From Burkholderiales bacterium UBA2459 (GTDB taxonomy: Bacteria > Pseudomonadota > Gammaproteobacteria > Burkholderiales > Burkholderiaceae_E), in assembly GCA_002342365.1 (NCBI GenBank), contig DDPV01000002.1, positions 106,680 to 124,153 of the forward strand: a DNA stretch of 17,474 nt. Reading direction: 5' to 3'. A program made the translations under genes and the position numbers. How positions within the stretch are numbered: position 1 is the stretch's first letter; each line of letters opens with the position of its first letter. Shown here one piece after another: positions 13,865 to 17,474 of the stretch. The notes under the pieces are model-generated. The model was not told the DNA's origin and did not search any database. It saw only the letters and a program-made list of their open reading frames with translations.

Positions 13865-15016
13865 ATGAAAACCGAGATCGCCTCGCGTGAGGCTGTTAAC
13901 CGCGCTGCCGGTCATCGCTGCGAGCCCCATGATGCGTTGCCCTCAACCGCATGCTCAAGCCCTGCTCGACGCGGGCACTTGCGGCAACTCGCCGCTTTAG
14001 GGGGTGCCTCAGCCCTAGCTGCCACAGGTCTTGATCCCAGGGGCGCTCAAGCCCAGGCACTTGAGAAAACCAAGGTGGCGATCGCCGTCGGCGGGAAGGC
14101 ATCGTTTTACTACCTGCCGCTATCGATTGCCGAAATCAAGGGCTTTTACAAGGAAGAGGGACTTGAGGTGGAGATCAGCGACTTTGCCGGTGGCTCCCGA
14201 GCACTTGCAGCGGTTGTTGGCGGTTCAGCGGATGTGGTTTCCGGCGCCTACGAACACACCATCAACCTGCAGCAAAAGGGGCAGATGTTTCAAGCCTTTG
14301 TGCTACAGGGGCGAGCCCCTCAAATTGCGATCGCTGTCTCGGCGAAAACCATGGGCGGCTACAAGACGGTGGCCGATCTCAAGGGCAAGAAGATCGGGGT
14401 GTCGGCACCCGGTTCTTCGACCAACATGATGGCAAGCTATTTGCTCGCCACGGCCGGGCTCAAGCCAAGCGATGTATCGTTCATCGGCGTGGGTACCGGC
14501 GCCGGGGCGGTCACTGCCCTGCGCTCGGGTCAGATCGATGCGATTTCGAATGTGGAACCGGTGATGACCATGCTCGAACAAAGCGGAGATATCCGCATCA
14601 TCGCCGATATGCGCAGCATGAAGGGAACCCAGGCCTTTCTGGGTGGCCCGATGCCTGCTGCCTGCCTTTATGCGCCGCTTGGCTTTGTTCAAAAGCACCC
14701 CAACACCGCCCAGGCGCTTGCCGCTGCAATCATTCGCGCCAATCGCTGGATCGATCAAGTGGGGCCTTCCGAGTTGATCCGCACGGTTCCCGAGTCCTAC
14801 CTTTTGGGAGACCGAGGCATTTATCTGGCGACCTTTGGTGCAATTCGCGATTCGATTTCGAAAGATGGCCTGTTTTCCCCGGAAGGAAGCAAGACTGCCT
14901 TGCGATTGCTGGAGTCTTCAACGCCCAAATGGGATTCGTCAAAAGTCGACCTGGCGAAAACCTACACCAATGAGTTTGCCCAAAAAGCGCTTGCAAAACT
15001 CGTGAAGAAGGCCTAA
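13865..15016 (+). CDS. SsuA/THI5-like ABC transporter substrate-binding protein
   Basis: A 383-residue periplasmic binding protein of the NMT1/SsuA/TauA superfamily. The mature part starts near KTKVAIAVGGKASFYYLPL and continues IAEIKGFYKEEGLEVEI, AVVGGSADVVSGAYEH, LKGKKIGVSAPGSSTNMMAS and ALRSGQIDAISNVEP. The N-terminus has about 35 residues before ARRGHLRQLAALGGASALA, a Tat-like twin-Arg segment, and an AQA cleavage site near residue 65. GGAG at 13855-13858, 6 nt upstream, supports ATG 13865 over GTG 13817. The family imports sulfonates, nitrate, pyrimidine precursors, aromatics and others; the ligand cannot be told. It is the first gene of a likely operon with the ATPase and permease. Confidence 0.9.
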   Translation: MKTEIASREAVNRAAGHRCEPHDALPSTACSSPARRGHLRQLAALGGASALAATGLDPRGAQAQALEKTKVAIAVGGKASFYYLPLSIAEIKGFYKEEGLEVEISDFAGGSRALAAVVGGSADVVSGAYEHTINLQQKGQMFQAFVLQGRAPQIAIAVSAKTMGGYKTVADLKGKKIGVSAPGSSTNMMASYLLATAGLKPSDVSFIGVGTGAGAVTALRSGQIDAISNVEPVMTMLEQSGDIRIIADMRSMKGTQAFLGGPMPAACLYAPLGFVQKHPNTAQALAAAIIRANRWIDQVGPSELIRTVPESYLLGDRGIYLATFGAIRDSISKDGLFSPEGSKTALRLLESSTPKWDSSKVDLAKTYTNEFAQKALAKLVKKA

Positions 15017-15025
15017 GCGGCTGAG

Positions 15026-15913
15026 GTGAACGCTCAGCAAGCCAGTTTGTCCGCGCAGGATGCGAGCGCGGGCAGTGCCGCGAATCCGGATGCGCTTAGC
15101 CTTCAAGGGGTGCGGGTTACTTTTCTGTCCCGCGACCAGCCCGGTCAGCGCTACACCGCAGTGGATGCCACCGATTTGCATATTGCAAGCGGGGAGTTTG
15201 TGTCGGTTGTCGGACCAACCGGTTGCGGTAAGTCCACGCTACTGAACATCGCAGCGGGGCTTTTGGAGCCTTCGGCAGGCCGGGTTGAGGTGTTTGGAAA
15301 GCCATTGCAAGGCATCAATCGGCGAGCGGGCTATATGTTTCAAACCGAAAGCCTGATGCCTTGGCGTAGCGCACGCGATAACGTGGCCGCTGGCCTTGAG
15401 TTTCGCGGCTTGCCCCCGGCGCTTCGTGAGGAACAGGCAAACGCCTGGCTCGCCCGCGTGGGACTGGCTGGATTTGAAGACCGGTTTCCCCACCAAATGT
15501 CGGGTGGTATGCGCAAGCGCACTGCGTTGGCGCAAACCTTGATTCTCGACCCCGATCTCATTTTGATGGATGAGCCCTTTTCGGCCCTCGACATTCAGAC
15601 CCGACAGCTGATGGAAAACGAGCTCCTGGCGCTGTGGTCAGCCAAGCGGAAAGCGGTTCTGTTCATCACCCACGATCTGGATGAAGCGATTGCGATGAGT
15701 GATCGGGTTGTGGTGATGTCGGCCGGGCCGGCGAGTCGTCCGATCGGCGAGTTTGTGATTGACCTTCCGCGTCCACGCGACGTGGCAGAGATAAGACTCG
15801 AGGCAAGATTTAACGCCTTGCACGCAGCGATTTGGGAGGTTTTGCGCGACGAAGTCTTAAAGGGCTACAGACAGCAGCTACCTGGCCTACCGCCGCAGGC
15901 CCTCGCCCCATGA
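15026..15913 (+). CDS. SsuB/TauB-like ABC transporter ATP-binding protein
   Basis: A 295-residue ATPase that powers the importer encoded around it. Walker A is GPTGCGKS (63-70), the Q-loop Gln is Q106 in MFQTESLMPWRSARDNV, the signature is MSGGMRKR (from 158; the more common form is LSGGM), Walker B is LILMDEPFSALD (MDEP 181-184), and the switch His is H216 in FITHDLDEA. About 20 N-terminal residues rich in Ala and Ser precede the fold. The start is GTG 15026, 9 nt after the binding-protein stop, with no strong Shine-Dalgarno. It overlaps the permease start as ATGA. Confidence 0.94.
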   Translation: MNAQQASLSAQDASAGSAANPDALSLQGVRVTFLSRDQPGQRYTAVDATDLHIASGEFVSVVGPTGCGKSTLLNIAAGLLEPSAGRVEVFGKPLQGINRRAGYMFQTESLMPWRSARDNVAAGLEFRGLPPALREEQANAWLARVGLAGFEDRFPHQMSGGMRKRTALAQTLILDPDLILMDEPFSALDIQTRQLMENELLALWSAKRKAVLFITHDLDEAIAMSDRVVVMSAGPASRPIGEFVIDLPRPRDVAEIRLEARFNALHAAIWEVLRDEVLKGYRQQLPGLPPQALAP

Positions 15914-16695
15914 ATCCGGCGCATGGCCTCGGTTTGTTGGCAGCCCGCCTTGCGGTGCTGCTTGCTGTGTTGCTGATCTGGCATGTTTTTGCCCGCGATC
16001 CGCAGGTCGCTTTTTTTATCGGAGAACCCCTGAAAGTGGCCGGGCAGGTGATTTCTTGGTTTGTGACCGAGGCCGATATCTACCCGCACCTCGCGGTGAC
16101 CTTGCTTGAGACTGTGATGGCTTTTGCGATCGGTACGGTCTTCGGTTTGCTGATGGGCTTGTGGCTTGCGCTTAGTCCCATCGCTGCTGCCATTCTTGAT
16201 CCCTACATCAAGGCACTCAACGCGATGCCGCGGGTGATTCTTGCGCCGATTTTCAGTGTCTGGTTTGGCTTGGGGATGGCATCCAAAGTGGCACTGGCGA
16301 TCACGCTCGTGTTTTTCATCGTGTTTTTCAACGTCTATCAAGGCGTGCGCGAAGTGAGTCCGGTTATTTTGGCAAACGCCAAAATGCTTGGCGCAAGCCA
16401 GAAACAACTCTTGCGTGCGGTTTACCTGCCCTCTGCGACAAGCTGGGTGTTTTCCTCCCTCCACACCTCGGTGGGGCTCGCTTTTGTCGGCGCCGTCGTC
16501 GGCGAGTATCTAGGATCGGCTCGCGGCGTGGGATACCTGATTCTCCAGGCTGAGGGCACCTTCGACATCAATACCGTGATTGCAGGTATTGTGGTGCTGA
16601 CTTTTTGCGCACTTTTGCTGGATATGCTCGTAACTTTGACCGAGAAACGCCTGCTTACCTGGCAGCCGAGGCAGGGCGAAACCGAGAAGCTCTAA
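15910..16695 (+). CDS. SsuC/TauC-like ABC transporter permease
   Basis: A 261-residue inner-membrane protein of the binding-protein-dependent permease family. Hydrophobic segments lie at about 8-27, 62-90, 105-121, 126-142, 183-200 and 221-243. The ATPase-contacting EAA-type loop is VILANAKMLGASQKQLLRAV, with the invariant Gly at 161. ATG 15910 overlaps the ATPase stop (ATGA); an upstream in-frame start at 15832 would lie wholly inside the ATPase gene and is not favoured. It completes the importer; the substrate is unknown. Confidence 0.93.
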   Translation: MNPAHGLGLLAARLAVLLAVLLIWHVFARDPQVAFFIGEPLKVAGQVISWFVTEADIYPHLAVTLLETVMAFAIGTVFGLLMGLWLALSPIAAAILDPYIKALNAMPRVILAPIFSVWFGLGMASKVALAITLVFFIVFFNVYQGVREVSPVILANAKMLGASQKQLLRAVYLPSATSWVFSSLHTSVGLAFVGAVVGEYLGSARGVGYLILQAEGTFDINTVIAGIVVLTFCALLLDMLVTLTEKRLLTWQPRQGETEKL

Positions 16696-16727
16696 GCCCT
16701 GCGCTGCATTGATCCATGCGAGCTTGT

Positions 16728-17348
16728 TTAAGCCGCACGGCTCTCCGAGGCGGCAAACGCGCGTTCGAGAAAATCAAGTCGATCCTGCCCCCAATACGGG
16801 ATACCCTCAAAAACATACCAAGGTGCTCCGAAGACCTTAGCCTCAAGCGCCTCCTGCGTATTTTCTTCATACAGGGCATGAACCGTATCGCTTACTGCAT
16901 CTGCGAGGACTTCATCTACTGACAAACCAAGGCCTTGCATCAGCTCACGCAGATGGCTTTCGTCGGCGATATTGCCTTCCTCGGCCCAAACCGATTGGAG
17001 CAAGGCACCGGCAAGTGCGAGCGCGCGAGCTGCGCCTTCGCGACGCTGCACCGCGATCACGCAACGCGCTGCCAACCTGTCGTCGGCTGGAAAAAATTTT
17101 GGATGGATATTGAGGGGCAAACCGCTGAAGCTGCGCCAGCGCTCAAGCTCGACCAGTCGGTAGGCTTGTCGCTGAGGGGCACGCTTGGCGAGGGGCAAAC
17201 CCCCCGACTCCACAAAGATCTGACCGAGATTGATCGGCTTGATCCGAACGCTGATGTGGTGCGCGTTTGCCATGGCGATCAGGCGCGCATGACCCAGGTA
17301 GGTCCAGGGTGAGGTACAGACCATGTAGTAATCACAAAAGCCTTGCAT
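16728..17348 (-). CDS. 2-hydroxychromene-2-carboxylate isomerase-like (DsbA superfamily)
   Basis: A 206-residue protein with the thioredoxin-like glutathione-transferase kappa fold. The N-terminus reads MQGFCDYYMVCTSPWTYLGH; the Ser-Pro of SPW (S13) stands where the kappa/HCCA isomerase family activates glutathione. The C-terminus KVFGAPWYVFEGIPYWGQDR with LDFLERAF is characteristic. The founding member NahD acts in naphthalene breakdown, but most genomic homologues have no known substrate, and no aromatic-degradation genes are nearby. ATG 17348 has AGGG 6 nt upstream; ATG 17354 is an alternative. It lies 13 nt after the stop of the preceding gene and converges on the permease gene. Confidence 0.88.
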   Translation of the reverse strand: MQGFCDYYMVCTSPWTYLGHARLIAMANAHHISVRIKPINLGQIFVESGGLPLAKRAPQRQAYRLVELERWRSFSGLPLNIHPKFFPADDRLAARCVIAVQRREGAARALALAGALLQSVWAEEGNIADESHLRELMQGLGLSVDEVLADAVSDTVHALYEENTQEALEAKVFGAPWYVFEGIPYWGQDRLDFLERAFAASESRAA

Positions 17349-17361
17349 GATCATCCCTGGC

Positions 17362-17474
17362 TCAGTTGCCTTTTTTTGGCGCGCTATCGGATGCTCCGGG
17401 CAAGGCCGGCGCATTGACCGCTGCCGGGGCGGCACCTGAAGCCGGCGCTGGGCTTGCTGCCGGTGCGGTGACTG
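17362..17474 (-). CDS. C-terminal end of an unidentified Ala/Pro-rich protein (partial)
   Basis: The minus strand is open from the window edge to TGA at 17362-17364, giving about 36 residues dominated by Ala and Pro (for example VTAPAASPAPASGAAPAAVN) and ending GASDSAPKKGN. Such tails are found on many envelope and other proteins, so no family can be given. A run of seven A at 17371-17377 (minus strand) encodes the Lys pair. The 13-nt spacing to the isomerase gene suggests co-transcription. Confidence 0.6.
   Translation of the reverse strand, partial: VTAPAASPAPASGAAPAAVNAPALPGASDSAPKKGN

Noticed and set aside
15832..15909. N-terminal extension of the permease
   Set aside because: It lies inside the ATPase gene; the ATG at 15910 with ATGA overlap gives a normal-length permease starting just before its first membrane segment.
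1..17474. Mobile elements, CRISPR arrays, tRNA or rRNA genes
   Set aside because: No transposase or integrase motif, no regularly spaced repeats and no tRNA or rRNA-like stretch was seen.

Overview
The window is a dense, ordinary-looking stretch of bacterial chromosome. It most resembles a betaproteobacterium of the order Burkholderiales. The reasons are the order xseB-ispA-dxs-folE2, a DUF3579 gene divergent from argD-argF, an EarP/EF-P pair of the arginine-rhamnosylation type, and a moderately high GC content. I cannot name a genus. I see no rRNA, tRNA, CRISPR array, insertion sequence or prophage gene. Almost every base lies in or next to a recognisable gene.

Layout. (1) 1-3787, plus strand: the tail of xseB, then ispA, dxs and folE2, covering isoprenoid precursor synthesis and the first step of folate/queuosine synthesis. 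(2) 3884-5634, minus strand: an orphan OmpR-type response regulator, a GNAT acetyltransferase and yajQ, closely spaced as a likely operon. (3) 5820-6713, plus strand: an ECF-like sigma factor with a long N-terminal extension. It is divergent from the response regulator and has no anti-sigma gene beside it. (4) 6756-8895, minus strand: argD then argF (arginine synthesis), with the DUF3579 gene divergent at 8963-9361. (5) 9438-11550, minus strand: a KTSR-domain gene, earP and efp. earP and efp share an ATGA overlap, so the modifying enzyme and its target are translated together. (6) 11629-16695: an amidase (plus), an HSD10-like short-chain dehydrogenase (minus, tail to tail with the amidase), and a plus-strand SsuA/SsuB/SsuC-like ABC importer. 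The last three genes form a likely operon. (7) 16728-17474, minus strand: a 2-hydroxychromene-2-carboxylate-isomerase-like protein of the DsbA superfamily, preceded by the Ala/Pro-rich C-terminus of an unidentified gene.

Most genes belong to well-known families. The parts worth a second look are these: the sigma factor with its charged extension and structured leader (a palindrome, a hairpin and a possible 17-codon leader ORF); a His-containing tetrapeptide repeat inserted in EarP and encoded by 12-bp tandem repeats; the KTSR gene in the earP-efp operon; a possible leaderless DUF3579 transcript; and the unassigned substrate of the amidase/dehydrogenase/importer cluster. I do not see a clearly new multi-gene system. 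The sigma factor/response regulator locus is the best candidate for unusual regulation.
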